From Liolophura sinensis (lineage: Eukaryota; Mollusca; Polyplacophora; Chitonida; Chitonidae), in assembly GCF_032854445.1 (NCBI RefSeq), contig NC_088301.1, positions 52,503,187-52,563,186 of the forward strand: a stretch of DNA of 60,000 bases, written 5' to 3'. The notes beneath the pieces were generated by a model, which saw only the letters and a program-made list of their open reading frames with translations, was not told the DNA's origin and did not search any database. The translations under genes were made by a program, and so were the position numbers. Below are positions 22,729 to 38,500 of this stretch, in pieces (position 1 is the first letter of the stretch; each line of letters opens with the position of its first letter).

Positions 22729-25700
22729 CTAAGAAGAAAAGAAGATCATACCCATTCATCAAGATTCTTGTATTATAAAAAGTTGTTGTAGACTGAATCT
22801 TCCAAGAACTGTGTAGATCTAAGCAAGAAATTTGACATTCTTATACATCGGTATTGGTAGACCACAAAGGGGCATTCCACGTCCACCCAACTGTAACATC
22901 CAAAGCATTCTTCATGCCGATTTCTCCTTATGGGTTGTATTCACCATCATTTTCCCACCTTGATTATAATGGTACTTTTCCAGGTATCTTTGACACACTA
23001 GTTCATCTTTCAGCTTACAATAATAATTCATCTAACTGAACTAACACAATTTAAATCTGACATTTACTTGCCCTAAAAATTTCATCCAAACTGTGAATTT
23101 TTAGAGGCAAATGAAAACTCATATTATATTTCACAAGCAGGATATTATCTCCTGCCTTCCACACAAACCTCAAAGCACCTATCTATTCATGACCAACAGA
23201 ACTCTCACAATTGTGTAAATTAAGTAACTTAGTAATAGTAAAAATTTTGGTTCAAATACACTTATCATCCTTTCACATAAATAATAGGCAACACTACAGC
23301 GAGTGTAAAATCCAATATACATAGCCATTATACCATTTCACTAGCATTTCTGTAAAGGAAATGGTGTTATCCAAGATGGCTACCATTTTTTGTGACTAGT
23401 TTGTTCACTTAATCATATTGTATGTGTATCATTACAGATATTATTGCCTTATCGATATTTGAACAGAATTGATAAGTTTGAAGCGTCAAAGAAATACAAA
23501 TGATAATGCCAAGGCTGTGGTTTACTCAGGTGACTACTTCTGATAATTAATCCATACCTTTTTCCACCACCATGCAATCAAGCTTACAGCATTTCCAACA
23601 AATGGAGCCAGACTAACTCCTGCTAACCATCTGCTATTGACAATTTGTAGTGCTGTGGTACTGACGAACTTCATAGTGGTTATATTGACCATCTTCATAT
23701 ACAGTAGTAAAACTGACCCACAAGGATAAAATGTTACAAGGGCACAACACATCAACATTAAGAGAAAACAGACGTACGCGTATCTGTATCACAAAGAATA
23801 TTGACGGTAAAATAGTGAAACTTAACTGTTTGGGGACAGTTATTAATTGTTTGCATGTACTTCTTACTGTTTGTTGTTGTCATGTGCATGTCAGTATAAG
23901 ACCACACAGAGGTTCCCTTATAATATTGGACCAACCTGCATAGAGACACTGACCATTTGAAGCCCACAGCTGATGTATTTACATCACAAAAGCCCAATAT
24001 CCATTACCAGTACTAGTTCAGTAGTGCCTTATTATAATTATTACTTTTTGCCATAAAATAACATTTGCGCCGATATCATGCACATTCTTTTATACCTGCA
24101 GGAAGGTACATCCCTGAATGCCTAGAAGGTCCAGACTGGAAGCAAGAAAACATGGTGACCGTCCTGGTCTCAGCCACCCCAAACCACTGTGCCACACAGC
24201 CGTCCATCCTGGACTAACAATGTCACTTCACATCAAGACCATTTACTGCAGTCATGGAGATCCAAAAACTTTTACCTCAATAGTTTTTGTATAGTGCACA
24301 CTTCCTAAGACAAAGCCTTACATGGTTTAGGAATGAGCTTCATATCTCCATCCTGGAACCAAGAGCCCAGGAGTAGGTTATGGAGGACACAGACCTGTCT
24401 GGCCTTCATAAAATGACATAAGCCAATTCAGTTATCCGGCTGTGAGGGAGCCAGATATCCATGTACATTTATCCTGTAGGCAACCCAGCACAAGGTCGCA
24501 GAGTTCCCAGCTGCTGTGGGCGTTGTGGTAGTTTAGTAGGTTTTTCCAGTGATCACCAGGATGTATGTGGTCTACCCACATACTGGGTTTATTTCCTTAG
24601 TAATCTAGTCCAGAGAGTAGCTGAATGTAGCAGTTTGACCATCCACATGAAAACAGTAGTCTGTCCAGAATGATAGGTGTGGGGTGAGATAGGGAAGGTA
24701 AGAGACTATAGCCCTCATTTCCCTTCTAAACATACCCCAGACACACCAAAACGTGCAAGTATCAATTACTGCCCAATGGCCTCACTGCTCTAGTTCTCTA
24801 CCAAAATAATCAGGCTGGTTTGTAGTTGGGCTGACAGAGTGAAAGCGCTGTCTGCCAACACCCTCTACCAAGGAAAATCAGGCCAAAGCCAATTCACTAG
24901 TTTGATTCACAAGTCAGATCTTATGGAAAAGTCCATACACATATATGTACCAGAAACTTGTATGTACGCTACTTACAAAACTGTTCAAGGAAATGTGTAC
25001 CCAGTTAGCACCCAATGAAACTGTACAAGTAACCTATTATGGCCTAATCAGACTTGTCTGGGGCTTGACTTCACTAATGACACCTAAGGCCCTGTTACAG
25101 TGGCCCTCCCAGCTAGTGAGCCCTTTGGGTTATCACAAATACTACAACTCAGCTCTTTTCTCTAAGCTCTCCTAAAGCACTTACATCTCTGCAAGATCAA
25201 AGCAGGAACATTTGGAACATTTAAACTTTTTCCTTTTTAACAAAAGCTGAACTCAGTTAACATTATTCATATATGGATTATAGACATGATAAATCATTAA
25301 TATTTTGACTTGTATTCATGTGCAAAATTTCTGAAACAAAGCTTCTCTTGACATGATAAAGAGCACGTGTATAGTTAATGTAGTCTTTAACTACAATCCC
25401 CTTCATCTGAGGGCAACCTATTTTGCTTAACCGACTTAACATTGATACATACATTGTACAGAGTATGTATAGCTTACAGTAACAGCTTTCACAAATACTG
25501 ATGGCCACAACACTTTGGCAATTCAATTGTCATTATACTGTAAGGAGCGCAAAGGCATCATATTTTAACATGCAAAACAATGAGAGGCTTTTATCTAACA
25601 ATATACATGCATCAAGAGGTTTGATATACTGACATGGTGATGTGTAATTCATGGCATTCAGTCTAATAACTGCAGTCGACTAAATATTCTAAAGCAAGAA

Positions 25701-28700
25701 CTTGAATGACATGAAAATTTAAAAGAAAACTTTATTAGGTAGTTTTCACATCTCAAAATATTATAGTTCATAAGAAACCATAAAAGTTCATCGGCCCCAC
25801 AAACACACCTAAATGTAACATACATTCCTAGACATATGTAACTGTCTGTGTGTAAATCATAATAGATACAGGAACTTGTTTTTGAACTTGTATATGACCA
25901 TTTAAATACTCGACTCCTTGCCGTATGACAACTGAACATGCCCAGTTCAACTTCTTGTTTGAAAAACACCAATGCTCTTATTCTACTGGAGATACTGGTA
26001 CAAAATTATCACTCTAAGGCAAAATCTTGTTGGATTGCCTACATATCTAAAATTACCATGTCATAAAAGTCATCAAGGATCTGGCCCCGTTGGAGAGCAC
26101 ACCCTGTGGGGTAAGCTGTACAACTACACCATGCCACTGGTAAGTGGGTGGAAGAGTGTTAAAATGTCAGTAAACACTGGGGCAACTGGATATGCACCAA
26201 TCTCTGAAGCCAGCCCAAACACAACCATTGAACCCCAATCCACTCTTTACTAATGTACATATCACCTCGCTCATTCGCCTACAGAGTACATTCACAAACT
26301 TCATTTTAAATTTTTTTTTTAAATTTCTGTGAACATTTGCAGCCTTGTTTTTTGACTCAAATATTTATATAATAAAAAGTAGGGTTTCTTGAAAATGTTC
26401 AAGTGCATTTGAAAGTACTGCTAAGGACATAACAGTATTCCCAGTTGTTATTGGAAATTCTAACAACATGTATCTTTCTTTAGGTTTTCCATTATATTTG
26501 ATATTAAAGATGTGTGTAAATATGCTGACAGGCTGTAACTCTTTATGCATGTAATGAACTGCCATAATAATCATTCCACACAATTTATGCCAGCAGATGT
26601 GTTAGTTGGGCAGCTGTTGAAGGAAGGTGCAAGATGTAATGTAGCACACACACTGTAATATAGCAAAACTGATCTCAAGGACGCTTTCTGCGGTTGTGAC
26701 ATTTTTGCAGCTTTTGTAAAACCCAACACATGTTAATCAGTGTAGCTCTGACGAGAAAAAAAGACTAACTATATTATGTGAGTGTCAAAAATGTGGTGCT
26801 TTCCAAGTTCTGGAAACAAGCCAAGTTGTGGCTGGTGCAATTAACTGGCCAACAGAAAACCTTGAGAGTTATGTGGTTATTTATCAGGATTCTATCAGAT
26901 CACCCTTGTAGTGTCAGGCGCTTAACATAGCTGCCACATCTCCCTATGCAGAGAAAGGTTGAGAAAGTGTGTTTAGTGTCAAGGCAACTGAGGTGCAGCT
27001 GGAGCAACCATACTCAGGCACCCACTCTTAGATATGTAAATGAAAGTACATGTATATGTAACCCTTACACAACCTCATTTTTATGTAAGCAGTGTAAATT
27101 TTCAGGACATACAGGCACATGAGCTAGGTCACAGGAATAGATGAAAGCTATCATGTATATAATATGAAATCTGCTGATATACTAGCCGTGGAGAGTTCAT
27201 GCAATGTAGATACTATTTTCTTACAACATATTTTCATCAGACAAGGACAACAACATCACAACATAGATGAAATAATTAGTATTTAAAAAAATCAGTGCAA
27301 GCTACTACACTTTTCTCCATATCTGGTGATTTATGTTACTGTATGTGCCCTAAAAAAATTTTACACAAAAAGTGCATTTTTAGAAGCAAATAAAGGTCAC
27401 AGAATATTACTGTTGGTGCTGAAATTTACAGTTCTTCAGGAGGATATAATCTTACTTTTCCAAAAAATTTCAAAACACCTTTGAAGATAACAGAACTCTG
27501 AATCAAGTATTGGTCATGAGTGAAACTTTAGGTCAATCGCAATACTTCAGACACTTTTACACTTTTGTGATGCCACAATATCTCCTATTCGACACAAACT
27601 TTCAATCTGATGGCCATCACATGCTGGTTTTCATAGCCTACACTATCAGAAGAATCAGTATCTACCAGACACAAGAATTACAAGAATGCTTCTAGGGCAA
27701 GGAGAAATGCATATAAATCTGCAAGGGGTCAGGGAAACCACCTGTCCAAGACCTTCACTGGGATGCTCCAGTTCAGAGCACCCACACATAGGTACACATA
27801 ACCAAATAGTCAGTCTAAATACACACAGGTATGAGGCCCAGTTCTTGGCTGGTGGACTGAATGTTAACAAGAAGCCCTTCATTTTACACATACATCGTCT
27901 TATTCTGTTTGGAATAATTTCTATTGAGTGAGATAAACAGGACATGAGCATAGACCACGAGTAAAATTGTTAATCCAGCTGATTCATCTTTATGCATTTT
28001 AATTACATTCTGGAACAGATTTGTTGGGAAAATATAAACAAGTACAATACAGTTCAATGGTAAAGATGTTCAGCAATCCATAGATAATAATACGAAAGCT
28101 ACAAGAGTCACAGCTGTAAGCATCGATGCAATTTTATGCTTGAAATTATTGTTATACTTCAAACACGACTTTATGTCTAACATACCACATTTTGAACATT
28201 TTCAAATGATTAAGTATAAATTAATGTAATTTATCCACTCTGTGCAGGTATTTTCACTAATAATGAGTTCTCTCCCTTAATATCAGTTCTCCTGTGTAGC
28301 TGTGTTTTCCTGCACAACGTTAGACAGGGAGACCAGGATTGCTGTGGGCAAACTGTAAGAAAACTTGTATATTCTCTTTATGTCATAGTGTCTGTTGGTT
28401 GGTGAATACCTCATGAACATACCAGGAGTTTCATCTCCCAGGATATAATCTCTGTTCAAGTGTTAAAGTTGTATATTACAATCCACGTAACCACCTGTAA
28501 TGCCATGTCATGCATGTGATGGTCTTTAAAGCATTTTGTACTAAAATCTTGAGTGAGTTGCTACTATTTGACAATTGTTAGTTGATAGGCCTACTGGTTC
28601 CCCTGACTACAGTCATGTACCGATCTGGTGCCCAAACATACAATAAATATGCATTTTGATTTTGTAGATTTTTTTACATACTTGATTCATTGTATCAGAT

Positions 28701-31700
28701 ATTTTCTAGAAGAATTGTGTACAGAACCTCAAGTTTCTTCCTAATTTGTAATGTTAAGTTTATATTGCGTTACAGGAGGTACAATGCTCATGAGTTACGC
28801 TACATGTAATGGACAGAAACCTGGTTAATAAACCATTCGGAAATGAGGCTTGTGTTTCTGATATAAAATGTATTATGCTTGAGTAATCATGTTGTACCAG
28901 TATAGTTTCTGCATGTACAAGGTATACATCTACTGTGTATCATAAGGTATTAGTTTACAACAGCATGTGTTACATACTGTGAATGTTCATGTAAGTACAT
29001 ACGTGTTCTATGGTGAAATGACAAATACAATTTACAGTGAGTTTGGTTAATTTTGTGATTAACAGATGCATAAGTATAATGGTGTCTATTTACTGTACAC
29101 ATACATGTAATGAGTACACAATCTTCCTGAACACTTCTATCTTGTGAAAGTGTCTTCATTACGGATGTAATTCTGTCATTGGATAACTATGTTATATTAA
29201 AATAAGTGTTTGATTGTCACATGTTGAAAGTCCGGTCATAATGAATGATCTTTCAACATAGAGTACTGCTTGAACTAAGGTTTACTTTTAGCTTTATGGT
29301 CCCTGTAGTAACTGCAATTGTCATTAGCATTATTTTATTCATTTCATTTTGATCACTGCTGCAAGTTACAATAATTTCTTGTCAGATTATTGCAGTTTCT
29401 CCAGTTAGTGGTATTGTTGTAATCCAAATAAGACCAGCATTTTACCTGAAAGTGTAAAGGTCCAGAGACTGTAAATGCCCATTTCACTAGTAAGAGTAAG
29501 AGTAAAGGTCACTCATGGCCATAGTACTTTGTTATTAGAGATAGGCTGAGTTATCAACTAATGGTGTAACTGGTCCTTAACATTGTGATGTTTAGGCTGT
29601 TTTTCCTACTTGTTTTAGGTGTTTTCCTTAACCTGGACAATAAAGGGCTTCAACTAGTAAACCTGGATTTGAAGTAACTTATTTCCCACCCAATCCTCCC
29701 CCTTTAACATTAAGACTTTGAATAATGATAAACATGTACATGAAGGTACAGATGAATTATGCTGTGGTTTGTAAAAATGAAGTACCAAACCTTTTGGGGT
29801 TTAGGCGGTCCCTCGACCCTTACCTAATACGCTGAGACACAGGTAGTGTTTCAACTACTTCAACTCACCACAAATCATGACATTCTGCCTCTGCAGATTT
29901 GCTTACCTGGTGGGAGTTCTTTAAGCTTCAAATTAATGGCGTGTTTTCTTGCTTAAAAGTAGCTAGGGTGTGTCTAGTCAAATGAGATCTTGGAGCTTTC
30001 GGGGCCTAAATGTAGGTGACCACTGGACCTAAACTTATTGGACTGGGATGGTTGATTGCTGAAGAAAACTTCTAGAGCTTGTATTTTTACATTTTTCAAC
30101 ACACCTATTCAATTGTTATATTGGTTGTATTCTGGACTCCAAGTTATTACAAGATGTAAAATGTTATATTTGCTGTAAGTGTACTGGTTTGTCACTACCT
30201 GGAATTTTCACTTTACATGATGATGTGGTTCACAAATCCAAGTGAAATGCACCCATTTTAAGCTACAAACCCAACATGTAATTTTTCCCATGGAGTTGTT
30301 CCCCTTGACAAAGAATTCCATCAGCGCTAATGCTGTCCACATCTTCTTGGCTTACTGTGAGATATGTCATTTATTATTGTCTTATTAAAGGCGTCGTCAA
30401 CATTAAAATTTCAGATAAACATTCCAACCATATTTCGGATGTACCCACAATCCCTATCAAATTTGGCAAGTAAAGTGTAAATTTTGATGTAATTTGAAAA
30501 TGTAATTCCTAAGAGTTTGAACAATAAAATGTACTGTTCAGGAAGGGAATGAACTCATAGTAATCATAAAATATTTTGATCAAATCAAATAACAGGAATA
30601 TACTTTATATATTCCTCATTAAGGGATATTTAGGGATATTACTTCAGAGATACAATACATCTTTTCCATGACAGCAAACGGTGTGACAGCATTATTATGA
30701 CCAAAACAGCCATCTGAAAGGCCAAACATTTTTCAATGCAATGAATGTAAAAAAAAATCAAAGATATTCATTTCCAGTCACAAACTTCATGGTTTCAAGA
30801 CATGGCCTCTCCAGTTCATCCAATAGGTGTTCATGAAATAAGTAAAAAAACTGTCTTTAAATTTTGGATGCACCTACAGTAAGAACAAAACCTACAAATT
30901 AAATGCTGGACAAATCCCTGCATGATATCCAATCAATCATGACAATTTTGCTAGCCTAGTGAGTCTCTGATGTTAAATTTAAACATTTGGTAAGCCGCAA
31001 AATAACAAGAACAGATTTACTTCAAATGTCCATCGATGAAGATTTCAACAAGAGTTTGCATTATCCTCTAAATTAAAGACAGTTTTACTTAAGTATTTGT
31101 TTAAGACCTGCAATTATAATAATATGACTTCTATCTCAAAGATACATCTTTGACACAAATTTTGTAAATTTAACTTAAACCATTGCAGAGACAGACCATC
31201 AACATAAAAAAGACGGACAGAAGGACGCTGTCTGCAACGACAATACGCCTAGACCATGCCGTTGTTGGCTGAGGGGTAAAAACCCTGATCAATATTGTAG
31301 CCATCTGGCCATACAAGTAAATACCTACAACATACCAATACATGTACATGTCAACAGTGCACACCAACTGTGATCTCTGTGGAAATGGAAGCCCTTGTGT
31401 GAAAAGACATCATGTAAAAAAAATAAGTCAATATACCATCAAAGGACTGTTTTCCAGTCAGTCCAAAAATTTCTGTCAAGCTGTAGCATGCTGTTATTAT
31501 TTCCAGAATGGCATAAATGGTCCAAAACGCTATATTTTCAATAATACTGTGTCATCAAAACATGATCGACTTAATTTCATACTACATAGGAAATTTAATT
31601 TGCGATGAAAGGCCTTCCTGGACTATAATCTGTTAAAAGATTTCAGAGAAGTCAGATGAGCACTTTTTACATTAATATTGCAGATAACCTAATTCATAGA

Positions 31701-34700
31701 CATATCACATATCACCCAATTCAGCCATATGTCAGGCTTATTCAAGGATGGAAAATGTGCCTCAAGATCTTATTGCCACTGTTTCTTTGAAAGCTATCGC
31801 AGACAGAGAGAAATCCCTTGGGAAGAAGACGCCCATAACTTCTCCTAACTACATGCAGTGACAGTCTTATTACAAATTAACAGCCAGTTTGCACAGAAAA
31901 TATATTGCAAGATGTGTTTGAGTACTAAAAATCTAAGTTAATTTCAATGAACATACACCTGTCCCTCTTTCTACACTTCATATCAACAAGCCCTTCAGCA
32001 TAACATGGATGTGTCCTACAAAATTTTCACAAGATTGTTATTGCACAGGTGTATCTGTACATACATGTACTTTCAAAGGTTCTAGAGAAAAAAAAACCCT
32101 TCAAATTTCAGAAGCTTGGTTATCATGTTATCATTCTATGATATTATGTTGATCTGACTTACAGCTAACATCCAGCATCCAGAGGGAAGGTTGTACTACA
32201 TGTATGTCATGGTACACTTTAATCATTCACTCACAATTACAAATTAAACAGTGATGAGATATTGAGGTACAATATAGAACAGGTTACCCTAATTCCACAA
32301 CATTTTCGCCTATGAAAGGGCAACTTTCAGCACAATATATGCACATTTTTTATTTGATTATGGAAACAAAGCTACATGTTTTGGACTGGCCAATCTCAGG
32401 GCGTTACAAAAAGTCTAAATATTATCAGTCTACACCAAATATTGCCTTCATAATATGCTTGAATATATCACCTTGCAAACATGTGAAAAGGTTGAAGAAT
32501 TACAGTACTAATCCACACAGTTACACCTGTACATGTATACAGTGCGCATACAGGTAAATCTCTGTGGGGCACATTTTTCCCTACACATCTATATGTCTGG
32601 AATACATGCGCAAGAGTAAAACCAGCATATGCCTACTTCTCTATCTATGCATACACCCAGTAAGAACTGTATAGTCTAACCACATAAAACCAGCTGTGTA
32701 TTTTTTCTCACTACGAAATCTGGTGGAGAAGACTGACATAGTTGTCTTCCTGGATAGAGACGGATGCTCTAGGTACAGATTGCATGTATGTCTCCATGGA
32801 AACCATGAGTAAACTCTTTCAACAAGGCATCTTAATACCTTGCTTAGACAACAAGGACACTGGTATGGTTATGGCAATGGATTGCTGCAATGAATGCCTT
32901 CAAAATAATAATATGCACAACTAGGATGCATTAATTTGTAACAATGTACATGTATCAGTCAGCTTTGTGGCTTTCATAGCCAGTTTGCAGGAAAAAATTA
33001 TTTTCTTCTAGTAAATTTGATATAGGTCACCAATTCATGTTTAATGGGATGTTTATAAATAAACTGTAAATAATATGTATTATCTAATTGTTATTGTATG
33101 GTCTATTGTTCTGTTTCAAGTGATAAAAACCACAAAAAGTACAATACTTGTAACATACTCAAGGATTTATAAGGATCAATGAAGGTTATCTTCGGAAATG
33201 TAGGAATGAAACATATTCATAGTAAGATAATAGTGTACAAATATATTAAAAAATATTTTTACCTTAAACATGTTACAACGGCAACAAGGTCTACCTTCAC
33301 ATGTTTAGAATATCACCTACCCTATCAAAATGCTACTTGTACTCCTCTCCCAAACAGACTAAAATTCCAGTTATATAAATCCGTCCAATGACAAGTTTTC
33401 TTGCTCAAATGTCAGCTTACACAATCTTAACAGTAGTGAAGTCAACAACACAATTTCACAGAGGTAATAAAATTGTATATACAGCCATACTGATCCACGA
33501 TTATTTACAAATCTGACACAGACTGTTGCCATTTTGAATGACAGCAGCAAAATGGATGGATTAGCCGAAACTCTAAATCGCACTGTCTATCAGCTGGTCA
33601 ATCAGTCAAATATTTCATATCTTTTTTATCATTAAGGGTCAATCGCCTAATAATGGACCTGAGTGCAAGACAACACAAAACCATACATGGTGGACTTTCT
33701 GTGAGATGTCTTCACCTAACAGCAAGTTTGCACTTTTCATTTGTTTTTTAATAACATATAAACTGTAAGGTCACATCTTTTGTGAATTTGCACCAGTTTT
33801 ACAGAGGACAAGGACCAAAGCTTAAGATCTAAGGCATTAACATCAAGATCAAATATCATTTGACTGGTAATAATTTTACCCCCCCAAAAATGACAAAAAC
33901 AGAAATAATATATATTAAATGATATACAATGTTAATCTTAAACTAGATGTAATGCGATTTAAAGCTGCACAAAATGCAAAATGTTGGCAATGATTTGGCC
34001 TAGGCTTGATGTCTGGCTTAGCTGTCTTGACAGATACAAATATTGTTACTTATTAAACATGACATGGTTATGCTGAATAAACAAGGAAAGGACTGCCAGT
34101 GCTATAAAAAGACTGCCAGTTTTGTTTGAATGCCATCTGTCCATGGCTCATCACAGGACTTTTTTCAACCATTAGAATAAAATCAGAGAGCTGACCCTAC
34201 AGGCAACCATCAACCACATATGGTCTTACTTAAGGCAGGTCCTGGATCTCCTTATGCCTTAGCACCAAGCCTCCAGATGTGTGTGTGTGCTGGTGAAAAT
34301 GTGTAAACACAGGGATAGTTTTGTGAATGGCCTGCCTGGAGATTTTATGGCTCAAAACCAGAGGTAGAAATTCAACATGCAACATGGAAGCCAGGTGAAG
34401 CACAAAGAAATGTATATTCTGCAGAAAGAATAGCATTCTGAAATATTGCCATTATTTACAACTATTTGTTCTTTGACTAGAAAATTAAGGCTGTTGAGAT
34501 CAAAGCTGTGGCCAACCATTGTGTCATGTCTAATGCTTCACTCTCACCATACAAATTATTTCCTGGGATGATTTCCAGGCCATGAGGAATTGTCTTTGGA
34601 AGGAATCATCAATAAAGAGGAAAATGTGTTCAATCAAAAAATACAAGGTATATGTTAAAATCTGCTTACAATGAGACGGGTAGCTTTCCCATTGAGGTCT

Positions 34701-35394
34701 GACCTAATATCCCTGATTATAAGTCCGGCAAATTTTCACTTGAGCTTAATTATAATTAAAGTCTAACAGTACATGAGCTATGAACCAGGTAACTAATAAC
34801 ATGCAATATATACTAGCATCATTCTGTACACAAATCAATGTTTGTGTCCAAACCAAATCAAAATACAGCTACTGCCTCCATGATCATACTTTTATCTACA
34901 TGTGTGCATGAGAACGTGAACCTGCATTTACATGTATATATGTTCCTACAACAATATTATTATAGCTAATCTTGAATGCTTGTCACATTTTATTTGGTGA
35001 AATGAGTAATGGGTGACAATTTGATTCTATACTGGTACAACATATGAATTATCACAGGCTATTTTCTTTCTTTATATTTTCAAAATATTTGGTATATTTT
35101 TTCACGAATAACCTATATGATCACTAGAAAATACATAAATTCTGACGTTAGCATAGACGTAAAGGTAAATAAATAAATATAGGGATAAATCAGTAACTGC
35201 ATCAATTGTCTTCAACATTTCATGACCATGCTCTACTAACTGCACTACAGAAGTGTGATTAGTTAACGAAAAATCTTGAAAAGAATTTCATGTAATATTT
35301 GGTACAATCGGGTGGTCAGTCAGTAAAAACTTCATTATGATTTACTGTAATTAGTCACATATGGCAGATGACACAAGGCCTATGTTATACTCAC
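22729..35394. other. Large GRIP 5' intron
   Basis: About 12.7 kb between the linker exon and first exon B. It is mostly AT-rich with no recognisable gene. The segment 24.1-25.2 kb is more GC-rich and may contain an old mobile-element remnant, but I cannot name it. Short chance frames occur on both strands without splice or composition support. Confidence 0.5.
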
Positions 35395-35542
35395 CAGCTG
35401 CGGAGTCATGATGATGGTTCAAGGCAGATCGAGTTATTGTGGTCACTGTTGTGACTAGTCTGTCCATACTTTTTGTTACCCTGTTCTGGAATTTGATCCA
35501 TTTTTTAGAAACGTCTTGTGCAATTTTCCTTGAGCGAGCCAT
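35395..35542 (-). CDS. GRIP: GRIP alternative first coding exon B (basic N-terminus)
   Basis: Encodes 49 residues plus one base (starts MARSRKIAQD, ends HHHDSAA), with donor gtgagtat. An in-frame TAA lies five codons upstream, so the ATG is the likely start. It ends in phase 1 like exon A, so both can splice to the 22.7-kb exon. Joining exon A to exon B breaks the frame, so they behave as mutually exclusive first exons, each probably with its own promoter. The segment is basic and probably helical, with one Trp and no Cys. I recognise no domain. Confidence 0.68.
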
Positions 35543-38500
35543 GATTCTATCGAGTTAAGAAACAATACACAGATAACAGTTCAGGTTCCTTATTAAGGCA
35601 CCAGAATAAAAACTGACTTATGCTTCTTAACACATGAAAGAACCGTCTCAATCAGCATTTTCACCAAAATCTGTGCAGATGTAATCCTTAAAATCCAAAG
35701 GAAACAGAAAACACTCTGTGAAGAATCCAGTTGGAAGGTTACAGTCACCACATATCTAATAATCAATGTCTAAAATCAACAGCTTCAATCAAAATCAAGT
35801 CTGAATTGATCTGTCTTTTTATGAAACCTCATTAACTTTGTAAAACCCAACAGTCACACTTACAGCAATTAAGACAGCACAATGAGTCAACCAATTCTGC
35901 ATTAACTTGTGTCAGGATAATGTCAACAGGAGAATGCAAAACCATCCTAGCTATGGCTGCCACGATGATGTAAGTTTCCTTGTGGTTCTGTGTATCTAAC
36001 AGCTCATCACTGAGTGTTAAAAAGACCTGTAATGTCTTAAGTCAGCCTGAGTTCAGGAGTAGTACCCAGCTGGTGAAGAAATTAACCAAGACCAAACAAG
36101 ACCTAAGACAGGTTTAGCATCCAATTTCTTATCAATCCTGATAGTAATAAGGCACACTAGTGGACCAGCTCCTCCAACCTCAACAAAACCTGATACTGAT
36201 CTGTTTTTTTCCAGGCAAGATAGATGCTTCTTGGAGTTTATGTCAAATGTCATCAAGTCAAGATTTTGGGGTTGCCCAAAATTACTCATAAAAACACCCC
36301 TCACACTTCAACAGCCACAAGGCGTCTCATTAACTCAGGGTGAATCTGCATACGTGTGTTGGGAGGCACAGTAGCGAAAGAAACACCAGATCTGTAGCAC
36401 AGTAGATTGCTCATAAAGCCCAAAGGGGAGAACCTTTGACTTTGTAACCAGTTCAGGTTAACCAAGCAAAGGGAGAAGGATGGGATTTCACAAGAATAAG
36501 AACATATAAGTACATTAAGACTCCAAAATCCCACGTTTTTCATCTTTCTTCAAGATAAATTCATTAGACATACCCACAGTTCTAACAGAGAAGCACTGGA
36601 TTTCGAACATTCCCCTAAAAGGTAAGATATTTTATTTTAAAATTTCTTTCATATGATTAATGAAGTCAGTTTTTCACTTTCTTTACTTAAATGTGTGTTA
36701 CTCTTGAGTTTGCAAAAGCCAAAGTATATTATTAACATTCTTATATTGCACAGAAACATTACCTAGTACCAGAAGTCTATTAACTACTAGTTAATAGCAT
36801 TCTACCAGTATGTATATACACGTATTAACTGCAGTCTACCTAGGGTCAATTATTACACATTCACAATGCTGACAACATGTGTCATGTGTTAAGGTCAGTC
36901 TGGGAGCTATGAAGAAAAGGCAACCATGCTCAAGTGTGTATCAAAAGTGAATGTGCTGATACTAAACATATGGCATACAGGATCTTCTACTGAAAAGCTC
37001 AGAATGTAACATCTTAATCTACATTTTAAGACATTATTTTAAAAGTTCTCCTTATCTATCAGGATAATTCCATTTTCATTTCATGGTACATATACATGGA
37101 TGGTAAAATGATACTGTCTACAATCTAAACCAGAAGGTATTCTTAGGCATGTTAAATACATTATACTAAATTCACATCTGGTATATTCAGAAGTATCTTT
37201 TAATACACATTCACTCCTGGGATACACATACATGTACATATCTGTAAGATGATAGAATGTCGGTGTAAAATTTCAAAAATTTGAGTCAGAATAATGTAAA
37301 TGGAACTTCAACTGTATACCTCTGCTAGACCTTGATTCCTGTAACCCAATTCAATACTTGCACACCCCCGCACACACACACATAATCTTCTAATCTCGAA
37401 CAAACCCATGTGACTTCATAAGGTTGTTCACTTGGCAAGATGGCATATCTTACTAAACATATTATAAGTTAACAAAAATTCAACACTTTTTACAATATAT
37501 TCATCTATCCTACTGGTACAAAGTTACTTGAAGATTAGAAGGTAAAAGATTAGAGATGAAGAGCGTGAAGTAACACTACATTTAAACTTGTAAACCGGTG
37601 CTCATGCAGGTTTTTTTTATACCCTTTGATTGATGCTAACATATATATACACATATAATTCTTAATTTTACACTTGTCTATACTAATACAGACAATGAAG
37701 TCCCTTTTGTTCACATGCCATATAGCAAATATTAACAGACTAGCTTTTAACCCATACCCTAACATGTGTATATATCTTTTAGTATCAGATAGAAGAGATA
37801 AGACTTGTGAGCAAACCCTGACTAAGTTACCTCCATCCTCATCTTACACACACATCTGCAGGAAGCCAATGGCTTCCAAATGGTTTGTGTTACTTTTCTG
37901 CTTAACCTTAATATCTGACCAGGATGTACAAACAGGATGTTATAAATCAACCAAAGTAATTGAATGTGAAATAAAGTATTTGTAAATAAATTAACAGACT
38001 TCACGAATTAAACACTCCTTTTTTACATCCTGCTGTAAGGCAAACTTTGACAAGGGTCCACATCTCTCCATAATAAAAGAGGCAAGAAAGCTGACTAGAG
38101 CAATGAGCAAGCCAGCCGTTTATTGTAGATAATTCTTTCATTTCCGTAGTACAAAGTTCTCACCTGTTCGTTTGTGAACACACCTTCTACACAGACATCC
38201 ACACGGCATTCCGAGCAAGACGGCTGATATCTTTAAAAAGCTGCCTCAACACTCAGCTCTGAACAAGACGCTAAATATGCCAGTTATCACTTACTCAACA
38301 AGTCTTTTATCATACTACCGTGCAACTCTTCCTCCATGTCAATGTTTTTCCCCTTGGAAGTGTACATCCGCAGGTTTACGAGGCCTTAAAAACATTCTGA
38401 AATCCTGAAGTGCAACTTTGTTGCAGAATTCCCCTAAGGTAATCTCCAACTATGTGAGAGGCGTCTTGCTGGGTGAACCTGAAGTTACCTGCGATGTGTA

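Noticed and set aside
24100-25180. Possible transposon remnant in the large intron
   Set aside because: Slightly GC-richer, but I could find no terminal repeats, enzyme motifs or second copy in the window.
37869-37985. A 38-codon plus-strand frame with a signal-like start (MASKWFVLLFCLTL)
   Set aside because: No promoter, splice or cleavage signals and low-complexity context; it is more likely chance.
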